A stretch of 64,000 nt of DNA from Euonymus europaeus (taxonomy: Eukaryota > Streptophyta > Magnoliopsida > Celastrales > Celastraceae): the NCBI GenBank assembly GCA_963580455.1, contig OY756958.1, forward strand, positions 12,226,501 to 12,290,500. The letters are read 5' to 3'. The translations under genes and the position numbers were made by a program. This document shows, one piece after another, positions 38,101 through 49,390 of this stretch (the first letter of the stretch is position 1; the number at the start of each line of letters is the position of its first letter). Under the pieces are notes generated by a model. The model searched no databases and was not told where the DNA came from. It saw nothing but the letters and a program-made list of their open reading frames with translations.

Positions 38101-38928
38101 TGAGTTGGGCAACTTCGGACTATCGAAGTTGTTCGGTGTACACTTTTTATTGTTCTTCTATGTCAAATTTTACGAGTATAAGCTTCCTAGATTATTTCGA
38201 TTTCAAAATCCCAACTTTCTATGAAAAATGAACAAAACCGTTTAAAGCTCCTCCATAGAGAGAGTTGAGCAACTTCGGACCATAAAAGTTGCTCGGTGTA
38301 CACTTTTTATTGTTCTTCTATGTCAAATTTTTCGAGTATAAGCTTCCTAGATTATTTCGATTTCAAAATCCCAACTTTCTATGACAAATGAACAAAACCG
38401 TTAAAAGCTCCTCCAAAGAGAGAGTTGTGCAACTTCGGACTATCAAAGTTGCTCGGTGTACACTTTTTATTGTTCTTCTATGTCAAATTTTTCGTGTATA
38501 AGCTTCCTAGATTACTTCGATTCAAAAACCCTAACTTTCTATGATAAATGGACAAAAACGTTAAAAGCTCCTCCATAGAGTGAGTTGGGCAACTTCGGAC
38601 TATCGAAGTTGTTCGGTGTACACTTTTTATTGTTCTTCTATGTCAAATTTTACGAGTATAAGCTTCCTAGATTATTTCGATTTCAAAATCCCAACTTTCT
38701 ATGAAAAATGAACAAAACCGTTTAAAGCTCCTCCATAGAGAGAGTTGAGCAACTTCGGACCATAAAAGTTGCTCGGTGTACACTTTTTATTGTTCTTCTA
38801 TGTCAAATTTTTCGAGTATAAGCTTCCTAGATTATTTCGATTTCAAAATCCCAACTTTCTATGACAAATGAACAAAACCGTTAAAAGCTCCTCCAAAGAG
38901 AGAGTTGTGCAACTTCGGACTATCAAAG
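38101..38928 (+). repeat. 3-monomer tandem duplication (480 bp) at the block junction
   Basis: The stretch from TGAGTTGGGCAACTTCGG at 38101 recurs at 38581, and both go through GAAAAATGAAC (38223, 38703) and CTCCAAAGAGAG (38410, 38890). The second pass ends near 38928, where the right copy of the 4479-bp block begins. It exists only at this junction, so it probably arose with the block duplication or marks its crossover point. Confidence 0.75.
38107..38134. other. Inverted repeat with G-T/G-U compatible arms, 10-bp stem
   Basis: The left arm GGGCAACTTC (38107-38116) faces GAAGTTGTTC (38125-38134) across an 8-base spacer. Eight pairs are Watson-Crick and two are G-T, which would be G-U wobble in a transcript. 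The TATCGAAG change adds one pair compared with the common form. The same version occurs near 10950, 23875, 26275, 28835, 37627, 42114, 42587, 47050, 50410 and 53930. Confidence 0.7.
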
Positions 38929-41900
38929 TTGCTCGGTGTACACTTTTTATTGTTCATCTATGTCAAATTTTACGAGTATAAGCTTCCTAGATTATTTCGA
39001 TGCCGAAACACCAACTATCAATGACAAATCGACAAAACCGTTAAAAGCTACTCCATAGAGAGAGTTGAGCAACTTCGGACCATAAAAGTTGCTCGGTGTA
39101 CACTTTTTATTGTTATTCTATGTCAAATTTTACGAATATAAGCTTCCTAGATTATTTCGATGCCAAAACCCCAACTTTCTATGACAAATGGAAAAAACCG
39201 TTTAAAGCTCCTTTATAGAGTGAGTTGAGCAACTTCGGACTATCAAAGTTGCTCGGTGTACACTTTTTATTGTTCTTCTATTTCAAATTTTACGAGTATA
39301 AGCTTCCTAGATTATTTCGATTCCGAAACCTCAAATTTCTATGACAAATGGACAAAACCGTTTAAAGTTACTCTATAGAGAGAGATGAGCAACTTCGGAC
39401 CATAAAAGTTGCTCTGTGTACACTTTTTGTTGTTCTTCTATGTCAAATTTTACGAGTATAAGCTTCCTAGATTATTTCGATGCCAAAACCCCAACTTTCT
39501 ATGACAAATGGACAAAACCGTTTGTAGCTCCTCCATAGAGTGAGTTGAGCAACTTCGGACTATCAAAGTTGCTCGGTGTACACTTTTTATTGTTCTTCTA
39601 TGTCAAATTTTACGAGTATAGGCTTCCTAGATTATTTCGATTCCAAAACCCCAACTTTCTATGACAAATGGACAAAAACTTTTAAAGCTACTCCATAGAG
39701 AGAGTTGAGCAACTTCAGAACATAAAATTTGCTCGGTGTACACTTTTTATTGTTCATCTATGTCAAATTTTACGAGTATAAGCTTCATAGATTATTTCGA
39801 TGCCGAAACACCAACTATCAATGACAAATCGACAAAACCGTTAAAAGCTACTCCATAGAGAGAGTTGAGCAACTTCGGACCATAAAAGTTGCTCGGTGTA
39901 CACTTTTTATTGTTATTCTATGTCAAATTTTACGAATACAAGCTTCCTAGATTATTTCGATGCCAAAACCCCAACTTTCTATGACAAATGGAAAAAACCG
40001 TTTAAAGCTCCTTTATAGAGTGAGTTGAGCAACTTCGGACTATCAAAATTGCTCGGTGTACACTTTTTATTGTTCTTCTATTTCAAATTTTACGAGTATA
40101 AGCTTCCTAGATTATTTCGATTCCGAAACCTCAAATTTCTATGACAAATGGACAAAACCGTTTAAAGTTACTCTATAGAGAGAGATGAGCAACTTCGGAC
40201 CATAAAAGTTGCTCTGTGTACACTTTTTGTTGTTCTTCTATGTCAAATTTTACGAGTATAAGCTTCCTAGATTATTTCGATGCCAAAACCCCAACTTTCT
40301 ATGACAAATGGACAAAACCGTTTGTAGCTCCTCCATAGAGTGAGTTGAGCAACTTCGGACTATCAAAGTTGCTCGGTGTACACTTTTTATTGTTCTTCTA
40401 TGTCAAATTTTACGAGTATAGGCTTCCTAGATTATTTCGATTCCAAAACCCCAACTTTCTATGACAAATGGACAAAAACTTTTAAAGCTACTCCATAGAG
40501 AGAGTTGAGCAACTTCAGAACATAAAATTTGCTCGGTGTACACTTTTTATTGTTCATCTATGTCAAATTTTACGAGTATAAGCTTCATAGATTATTTCGA
40601 TGCCGAAACACCAACTATCAATGACAAATCGACAAAACCGTTAAAAGCTACTCCATAGAGAGAGTTGAGCAACTTCGGACCATAAAAGTTGCTCGGTGTA
40701 CACTTTTTATTGTTATTCTATGTCAAATTTTACGAATACAAGCTTCCTAGATTATTTCGATGCCAAAACCCCAACTTTCTATGACAAATGGAAAAAACCG
40801 TTTAAAGCTCCTTTATAGAGTGAGTTGAGCAACTTCGGACTATCAAAGTTGCTCGGTGTACACTTTTTATTGTTCTTCTATTTCAAATTTTACGAGTATA
40901 AGCTTCCTAGATTATTTCGATTCCGAAACCTCAAATTTCTATGAAAAATGGACAAAACCGTTTAAAGTTACTCTATAGAGAGAGATGAGCAACTTCGGAC
41001 CATAAAAGTTGCTCTGTGTACACTTTTTGTTGTTCTTCTATGTCAAATTTTACGAGTATAAGCTTCCTAGATTATTTCGATGCCAAAACCCCAACTTTCT
41101 ATGACAAATGGACAAAACCATTTAAAGCTCCTCCATAGAGTGAGTTGAGCAACTTCGGACTATCAAAGTTGCTCGGTGTACACTTTTTATTGTTCTTCTA
41201 TGTCAAATTTTACGAGTATAGGCTTCCTAGATTATTTCGATTCCAAAACCCCAACTTTCTATGACAAATGGACAAACCCGTTAAAAGCTACTCCATAGAG
41301 AGAGATGAGCAACTTCGGACCATAAAAGTTGCTCTGTGTACACTTTTTATTGTTCTTCTATGTCAAATTTTACGAGTATAAGCTTCCTAGATTATTTCGA
41401 TGCCAAAACCCCAACTTTCTATGACAAATGGACAAAAACTTTTAAAGCTACTCCATAGAGAGAGTTGAGCAACTTCAGAACATAAAATTTGCTCGGTGTA
41501 CACTTTTTATTGTTATTCTATATCAAATTTTACGATTATAAGCTTCCTAGATTATTTCGATGCCGAAACACCAACTATCAATGACAAATCGAAAAAACCG
41601 TTAAAAGCTACTCCATAGAGAGAGTTGAGCAACTTCGAACCATAAAAGTTGCTCAGTGTACACTTTTTATTGTTATTCTATGTCAAATTTTACGAACATA
41701 AGCTTCCTAGATTATTTCGATGCCAAAACCCCAACTTTCTATGACAAATGGACAAAACCGTTTAAAGCTCCTCCATAGAGTGAGTTGAGCAACTTCGGAC
41801 TATCAAAGTTGCTCGGTGTACACTTTTTATTGTTCTTCTATGTCAAATTTTACGAGTATAAGCTTCCTAGATTATTTCGATGCCAAAACCCCAACTTTCT

Positions 41901-43058
41901 ATGACAAATGGACAAAACCGTTTAAAGCTCCTCCATAGAATGAGTTGAGCAACTTCGGACTATCAAAGTTTCTCGGTGTACACTTTTTCTTGTTCTTCTA
42001 TGTCAAATTTTATGAGTATAAGCTTCCTAGATTATTTCGATGCCAAAACCCCAACTTTCGATGACAAATGGACAAAACCGTTTAAAGCTCCTCCATAGAG
42101 TGAGTTGGGCAACTTCGGACTATCGAAGTTGTTCGGTGTACACTTTTTATTGTTCTTCTATGTCAAATTTTACGAGTATAACTTCCTAGATTATTTCTAT
42201 ACCAAAACCCCAACTTTCTATGACAAATGGACAAAACCGTTTAAAGCTCCTCCATAGAGTGAGTTGAGCAACTTCGGACTATCAAAGTTGCTCGGTGTAC
42301 ACTTTTTATTGTTCTTCTATGTCAAATTTTACGAGTATATGCTTCCTAGATTATTTCGATGCCAAAACCCCAACTTTCTATGACAAATGGACAAAACCGT
42401 TTAAAGCTCCTCCATAGAATGAGTTGAGCAACTTCGGACTATCAAAGTTTCTCGGTGTACACTTTTTATTGTTCTTCTATGTCAAATTTTACGAGTATAA
42501 GCATCCTAGATTATTTCAATGCCAAAACCCCAACTTTCGATGACAAATGGACAAAACCGTTTAAAGCTCCTCCATAGAGTGAGTTGGGCAACTTCGGACT
42601 ATCGAAGTTGTTCGGTGTACACTTTTTATTGTTCTTCTATGTCAAATTTTACGAGTATAAGCTTCCTAGATTATTTCGATTTCAAAATCCCAACTTTCTA
42701 TGAAAAATGAACAAAACCGTTTAAAGCTCCTCCATAGAGAGAGTTGAGCAACTTCGGACCATAAAAGTTGCTCGGTGTACACTTTTTATTGTTCTTCTAT
42801 GTCAAATTTTTCGAGTATAAGCTTCCTAGATTATTTCGATTTCAAAATCCCAACTTTCTATGACAAATGAACAAAACCGTTAAAAGCTCCTCCAAAGAGA
42901 GAGTTGTGCAACTTCGGACTATCAAAGTTGCTCGGTGTACACTTTTTATTGTTCTTCTATGTCAAATTTTTCGTGTATAAGCTTCCTAGATTACTTCGAT
43001 TCAAAAACCCTAACTTTCTATGATAAATGGACAAAAACGTTAAAAGCTCCTCCATAGA
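38929..43058 (+). repeat. Large duplicated block (4479-bp offset), right copy
   Basis: Same order as the left copy: three 800-bp units (AACCTCAAATTTC near 39327, 40127, 40927), the 28-monomer layout and the 1-bp-deleted monomer (near 42174). Private changes include TATCAAAATTGC (near 40041) and ATGAAAAATGGAC (near 40941). At about 43059 it departs from the left copy and continues with the GTTGCAC / CGAGTAAGC monomer. Confidence 0.8.
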
Positions 43059-43582
43059 GAGAGTTGTGCAACTTCGGACTATCAAAGTTGCACGGTGTAC
43101 ACTTTTTATTGTTCTTCTATGTCAAATTTTACGAGTAAGCTTACTAGATTATTTCGATGCCAAAACACCAACTATCAATGACAAATAGACAAAACCGTTA
43201 AAAGCTACTCCATAGAGAGAGTTGAGCAACTTCGGACCATAAAAGTTGCTCGGTGTACACTTTTTATTGTTATTCTATGTCAAATTTTACGAATATAAGC
43301 TTCCTAGATTATTTCGATGCCAAAACCCCAACTTTATATGACAAAGAGACAAAACCGTTTAAAGCTCCTCCATAGAATGAGTTGAGCAACTTCGGACTAT
43401 CAAAGTTTCTCGGTGTACACTTTTTATTGTTCTTCTATGTGAAATTTTATGAGTATACTAGATTATTTCGATGCCAAATTCCCAACTTTCTATGACAAAT
43501 GGACAAAAACTTTTAAAGCTACTCCATAGAGTGAGTTGAGCAACTTCGGACTATCAAAGTTGCTCGGTTTACACTTTTTGTT
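43059..43582 (+). repeat. Type A-like remnant
   Basis: This contains the stem-variant monomer with GTTGTGCAAC and AAGTTGCAC, the 2-bp deletion (CGAGTAAGC at 43132), a CCAAAACACCAAC monomer, and a TATACTAG monomer (43454). The order is close to type A at 1235-2060 with the GATTATAAGC monomer missing. It also shows CTTTATATGAC near 43330. It indicates that the type A family extended beyond the left 12 kb. Confidence 0.66.
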
Positions 43583-45813
43583 GTTCATCTATGTCAAATT
43601 TTACGAGTATAAGCTTCCTAGATTATTTCGATGCCGAAACACCAACTATCAATGACAAATCGACAAAACCGTTAAAAGCTACTCCATAGAGAGAGTTGAG
43701 CAACTTCGCACCATAAAAGTTGCTCGATGTACACTTTTTATTGTTATTCTATGTCAAATTTTACGAATATAAGCTTCCTAGATTATTTCGATGCCAAAAC
43801 CCCAACTTTCTATGACAAATGGAAAAAACCGTTTAAAGCTCCTCCATAGAGTGAGTTGAGCAACTTCGGACTATCAAAGTTGCTCGGTGTACACTTTTTA
43901 TTGTTCTTCTATTTCAAATTTTACGAGTATAAGCTTCCTAGATTATTTCGATTCCAAAACCTCAACTTTCTATGACAAATGGACAAAACCGTTTAAAGTT
44001 ACTCTATAGAGAGAGATGAGCAACTTCGGACCATAAAAGTTGCTCTGTGTACACTTTTTATTGTTCTTCTATGTCAAATTTTACGAGTATAAGCTTCCTA
44101 GATTATTTCGATGCCAAAACCCCAACTTTCTATGACAAATGGACAAAAACTTTTAAAGCTATTCCATAGAGAGAGTTGAGCAACTTCAGAACATAAAAGT
44201 TGCTCGGTGTACACTTTTTATTGTTATTCTATATCAAATTTTACGATTATAAGCTTCCTAGATTATTTCGATGCCAAAAACCCAACTTTCTATGACAAAA
44301 GAACAAAACCGTTTAAAGCTCCTCCGTAGAGTGAGTTGAGCAGCTTCGGACTATCAAAGTTGCTCGGTGTACACTTTTTGTTGTTCTTCTATGTCAAATT
44401 TTACGAGTATAAGCTTCCTAGATTATTTCGATGCCAAAACACCAACTATCAATGACAAATAGGCAAAACCGTTAAAAGCTACTCCGTAGAGAGAGTTGAG
44501 AAACTTCAGACCATAAAAGTTGCTCGGTGTACACTTTTTATTGTTATTCTATGTCAAATTTTACGAATATAAGCTTCCTAGATTATTTCGATGCCAAAAC
44601 CCCAACTTTTTACGACAAATGGACAAAACCGTTTAAAGCTCCTCCATAGAATGAGTTGAGCAACTTCGGACTATCAAAGTTTCTCGGTGTACACTTTTTA
44701 TTGTTCTTCTATGTGAAATTTTACGAGTATACTAGATTATTTCGATGCCAAATTCCCAACTTTCTATGACAAATGGACAAAAACTTTTAAAGCTACTCCA
44801 TTGAGTGAGTTGAGCAACTTCGGACTATCAAAGTTGCTCGGTTTACACTTTTTGTTGTTCATCTATGTCAAATTTTACGAGTATAAGCTTCCTAGATTAT
44901 TTCGATGCCGAAACACCAACTATCAATGACAAATCGACAAAACCGTTAAAAGCTACTCCATAGAGAGAGTTGAGCAACTTCGAACCATAAAAGTTGCTCG
45001 GTGTACACTTTTTATTGTTATTCTATGTCAAATTTTACGAATATAAGCTTCCTAGATTATTTCGATGCCAAAACTCCAACTTTCTATGAAAAATGGACAA
45101 AACCATTTAAAGCTCCTCCATAGAGTGAGTTGAGCAACCTCGGACTATCAAAGTTGCTCGGTGTAAACTTTTTATTGTTCTTCTATGTGAAATTTTACGA
45201 GTATAAGCTTCCTAGATTATTTCGATTCCAAAACCCCAACTTTCTATGACAAATGGACTAAACCGTTTAAAGTTACTCTATAGAGAGAGATGAGCAACTT
45301 CGGAACATAAAAGTTGCTCTGTGTACACTTTTTATTGTTCTTCTATGTCAAATTTTACGAGTATAAGCTTCCTAGATTATTTCGATGCCAAAACCCCAAC
45401 TTTCTATGACAAATGGACAAAACCGTTTAAAGCTCCTCCATAGAGTGAGTTGTGCAACTTCGGACTATCAAAGTTGCTCGGTGTCCACATTTTATTCTTA
45501 TTCTATCTCAAATTTTATGAGTATAAGCTTCCTAGATTATTTCGTTGCCAAAACCCCAACTTTCTATGACAAATGCAGAAAACCGTTTAAAGCTCCTCCA
45601 TAGAGAGAGTTGAGCAACTTCAGACCATAAAAGTTGCTCGGTACACACTTTTTATTGTTCTTCTATGTCAAATTTTACGACTATAAGCATCCTAGATTAT
45701 TAAGATGCCAAAACCCAACTTTCTATGACAAATATACAAAAACGTTAAAAGCTCCTCCATAGAGAGAGTTGTGCAACTTCGGACTATCAAAGTTGCTCGG
45801 TGTACACTTTTTG
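43583..45813 (+). repeat. Segment duplicated from 31440-33670, right copy
   Basis: It matches the left copy in order over 2.2 kb at offset 12143-12144. Private features: GCAGCTTCGG (near 44340), CTCCATTGAGTGAG (near 44797), GTAAACTTTTT (near 45163) and ACAAATGCAGAAAACC (near 45571). The two copies are separated by the whole 4479-bp duplication. From about 45380 the segment also starts the 6880-bp duplication. Confidence 0.72.
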
Positions 45814-48800
45814 TTGTTCTTCTATGTCAAATTTTACGAGTATAAGCTTCCTAGATTATTTCGATGCCAAAACCCCAACTTTCTTTGACAAATGGACAAA
45901 ACCGTTTAAAGCTCCTCCATAGAGTGAGTTAAGCAACTTCGGACTATCAAAGTTGCTCGGTGTACACTTTTTATTGTTCTTCTATTTCAAATTTTACGAG
46001 TATAGGCTTCCTAGATTATTTCGATTCCAAAACCCCAACTTTCTATGACAAATGGACAAAACCGTTTAAAGTTACTCTATAGAGAGAGATGAGCAACTTC
46101 GGACCAAAAAAGTTGCTCTGTGTACACTTTTTATTGTTCTTTTATGTCAAATTTTACGAGTATAAGCTTCCTAGATTATTTCGATGTCAAAACCCCAACT
46201 TTCTATGACAAATGGACAAAAACTTTTAAAGCTACTCCATAGAGAGAGTTGAGCAACTTCAGAACATAAGAGTTGCTCTGTGTACACTTTTTATTGTAAT
46301 TCTATATCAAATTTTACGATTATAAGCTTCCTAGATCATTTTGATGTCAAAAACCCAACTTTCTATGACAAAAGGAAAAAACCGTTTAAAGTTACTCTAT
46401 AGAGAGAGATGAGCAACTTCGGATTATCAAAGTTGCTCGGTGTACACTTTTTGTTTCTCTTCTATGTCAAATTTTACGAGTATAAGCTTCCTAGATTATT
46501 TCGATGCCAAAACCCCAACTTTCTATGACAAATGGACAAAACCGTTTAAAGCTCCTCCATAGAGTGAGTTGAGCAACTTCGGACTATCAAAGTTGCTCGG
46601 TGTACACCTTTTATTGTTCTTCTATGTCAAATTTTACGAGTATAAGCATCCTAGATTATTTCGATGCCAAATTCACAACTTTCTATAACAAATGGGCAAA
46701 AACTTTTAAATCTACTCCATAGAGTGACTTGAGCAACTTCGGACTATCAAAGTTGCTCGGTGTACACTTTTTGTTGTTGTTCTATGTCAAATTTTACGAG
46801 TATAAGCTTCTTAGATTATTTCGATGCCGAAACACCAACTATCAATGACAAATCGACAAAACCTTTAAAAGCTAATCCATTGAGAGAGTTGAGCAACTTC
46901 GAACCATAAATGTTGCTCGGTGTACACTTTTTATTGTTATTCTATGTCAAATTTTACGAGTATAAGCTTCCTAGATTATTTCGATGTCAAAACGGCAACT
47001 TTCTATGACAAATGGACAAAACCGTTTAAAGCTCCTCCATAGAGTGAGTTGGGCAACTTCGGACTATCGAAGTTGTTCAGTGTACACTTTTTATTGTTCT
47101 TCTATGTCAAATTTTACGAGTATAAGCTTCCTAGATTATTTCGATTTCAAAATCTCAACTTTCTAAGACAAATGAACAAAATCGTTTAAAGCTACTCCAT
47201 AGAGAGAGTTGAGCAACTTCGGACCATAAAAGTTGCTCGGTGTACACTTTTTATTGTTCTTCTATGTCAAATTTTACGACTATAAGCATCCTAGATTATT
47301 TCGATGCCAAAACCTCAACTTTCTATGACAAATGGACAGAAACGTTAAAAGCTCCTCCATAGAGAGAGTTGTGCAACTTCGGACTATCAAAGTTGCTCGG
47401 TGTACACTTTTTATTGTTCTTCTATGTCAAATTTTACGAGTATAAGCTTCCTAGATTATTTCGATGTGAAAACACCACCTTTACAAGACAAATGGACAAA
47501 AACGTTAAAAGCTCATCCATAGAGAGAGTTGAGGAACTTCTAATCATCAAAGTCGCTCGGTGTACCATTTTTATTGTTCTTCTATGTCAAATTTTACGAG
47601 TATATGCTTTGTGGATTATTTTGATGCAAAAATCCGAACTTTCTATGACAAATGAACAAAAACATTAAACGCTCCTCCATAGAGAGAGTTGTGGAACTTC
47701 GGACTATCAAAATTGCTCGGTGTACACTTTTTATTGTTATTCTATGTCAAATTTTACGAGTATAAGCTTCCTAGATTATTTCGATGCCAAAACCTTAACT
47801 TTCTATGACAAATAGACAAAAACTTTTAAAACTACTCCATAGAGAGAGTTGAGCAACTTCAGAACATAAAAGTTGCTCGGTGTACACTTTTTATTGTTAT
47901 TCTATATCAAATTTTACGAGTATAAGCTTCCGAGATTATTTCGATGACAAAAAGCCAACTTTCTATGACAAATGGACAGAAACGTTAAAAGCTCCTCCAT
48001 AGAGTGAGTTGAGAAACTTCGGACTATCAAAGTTGCCCGGGTGTACACTTTTTGTTGTTTTTTTATGTCAAATTTTACGAGTATAAGCTTCCAAGATTAT
48101 TTCGTTGCCAAAACACCAACTATCAATGACAAATCGACAAAACCGTTAAAAGTTACTCCATAGAGAGAGTTGAGCAACTTCGGACCATAAAAGTTGCTCG
48201 GTGTACACTTTTTATTGTTATTCTATGTCAAATTTTACGAGTACAAGCTTCCTAGATTATTTCGATGCCGAAACCCCAACTTTCTATGACAAATGGACAA
48301 AACCGTTTAGAGCTCCTCCATAGAGAGAGTTGAGCAACTTCAGAACATAAAAGTTGCTCGGTGTACACTTTTGGTTGTTCTTCTATGTCAAATTTTACGA
48401 GTATAAGCTTCCTAGATTATTTCGATGCCAAAACACCAACTATCAATGACAAATCGACAAAACCGTTAAAAGCTACTCCATAGAGAGAGTTGAGAAACTT
48501 CGGACCATAAAATTTTCTCGGTGTACACTTTTTATTGTTATTCTATGTCAAATTTTACGAGTATAAGCTTCCTAGATTATTTCGATGCCAAAACGCTAAC
48601 TTTCTGTGACAAATGGACAAAACCGTTTAAAGCTCCTCCGTAGAGTGAGTTGGGCAACTTCGGTCTATCAAAGTTGTTCGGTGTACACTTTTTATTGTTC
48701 TTCTATGTCAAATTTTACGAGTATAAGCTTCCTTGATTATTTCGATTCCAAAATCCCTACTTTCTATGACAAATTGACAAAACCGTTTAAAGCTACTTCA

Positions 48801-49390
48801 TAGAGAGAGTTGAGCAACTTCGAACCATAAAAGTTGCTCGGTGTACACTTTTTATTGTTCTTCTATGTCAAATTTTACGACTATAAGCATCCTAGATTAT
48901 TTCGATGCCAAAACCCCAACTTTCTATGACAAATGGACAAAAACGATAAAAGCTTCTCCATAGAGAGAGTTGTGGAACTTCGGACTATCAAAGTTTCTCG
49001 GTGTACACTTTTTATTGTTCTTCTATGTCAAATTTTACGAGTATAAGCTTCCTAGATTATTTCGATGTGAAAACACCAACTTTACAAGACAAATGGACAA
49101 AAACGTTAAGAGCTTCTCCATAGAGAGAGTTGAGCAACTTCTAATCATCAAAGTCGCTCGGTGTACACTTTTTATTGTTCTTCTATGTCAAATTTTACGA
49201 GTATAAGCTTCCTAGATTATTTCGATGCCAAAACCCCAACTTTCTATGACAAATGGACAAAACCGTTTAAAGCTCCTCCATAGAGTGAGTTGAGCAACTT
49301 CGGACTATCAAAGTTGCTCGGTGTACACTTTTTATTGTTCTTCTATGTCAAATTTTACGAGTATAAGCATCCTAGATTATTTCGATGCCA
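45380..49390 (+). repeat. Right-hand domain, segment 1 of the 6880-bp duplication
   Basis: Matches 52260-56270 at offset 6880 (43 monomers). Markers: CAAAACGGCAAC (46989 and 53869), TATATGCTTTGTGG (47601 and 54481), the CCCGGG monomer (48036 and 54916) and CTTTACAAGAC (near 47478 and 54358). Monomers here are more varied than on the left, with AAGCATCC, TATATGCTTTG and GAGTACAAGC replacing the HindIII anchor in several. No gene is seen. Confidence 0.75.
48036..48041. other. CCCGGG-bearing 161-bp monomer class, first example
   Basis: TTGCCCGGGTG replaces TTGCTCGGTG, adding one base and creating a 6-bp GC palindrome between the hairpin arm and GTGTACAC. It is found only in the right-hand domain: 48036, 51715, 52036, 54916, 56997, 57318 and 59718. 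The change breaks one pair of the hairpin (A opposite C). It explains the recurring +1 in the block offsets there. Confidence 0.8.

Larger units (their letters stand above)
34450..38580 (+). repeat. Large duplicated block (4479-bp offset), left copy
   Basis: From 34450 each position matches about +4479 in the right copy, to the break at 38580 / 43059. It holds about three 5-monomer units of 800 bp (34450, 35250, 36050; marker AACCTCAAATTTC near 34848, 35648, 36448). The period is 28 monomers less 1 bp because of one deleted G (GAGTATAACTTCC near 37696, also at 42174), which removes the HindIII site. Small differences: CTTTTTGTCGTTC near 34945 here only, and ATGTTAAATTTT near 37681. Confidence 0.8.
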
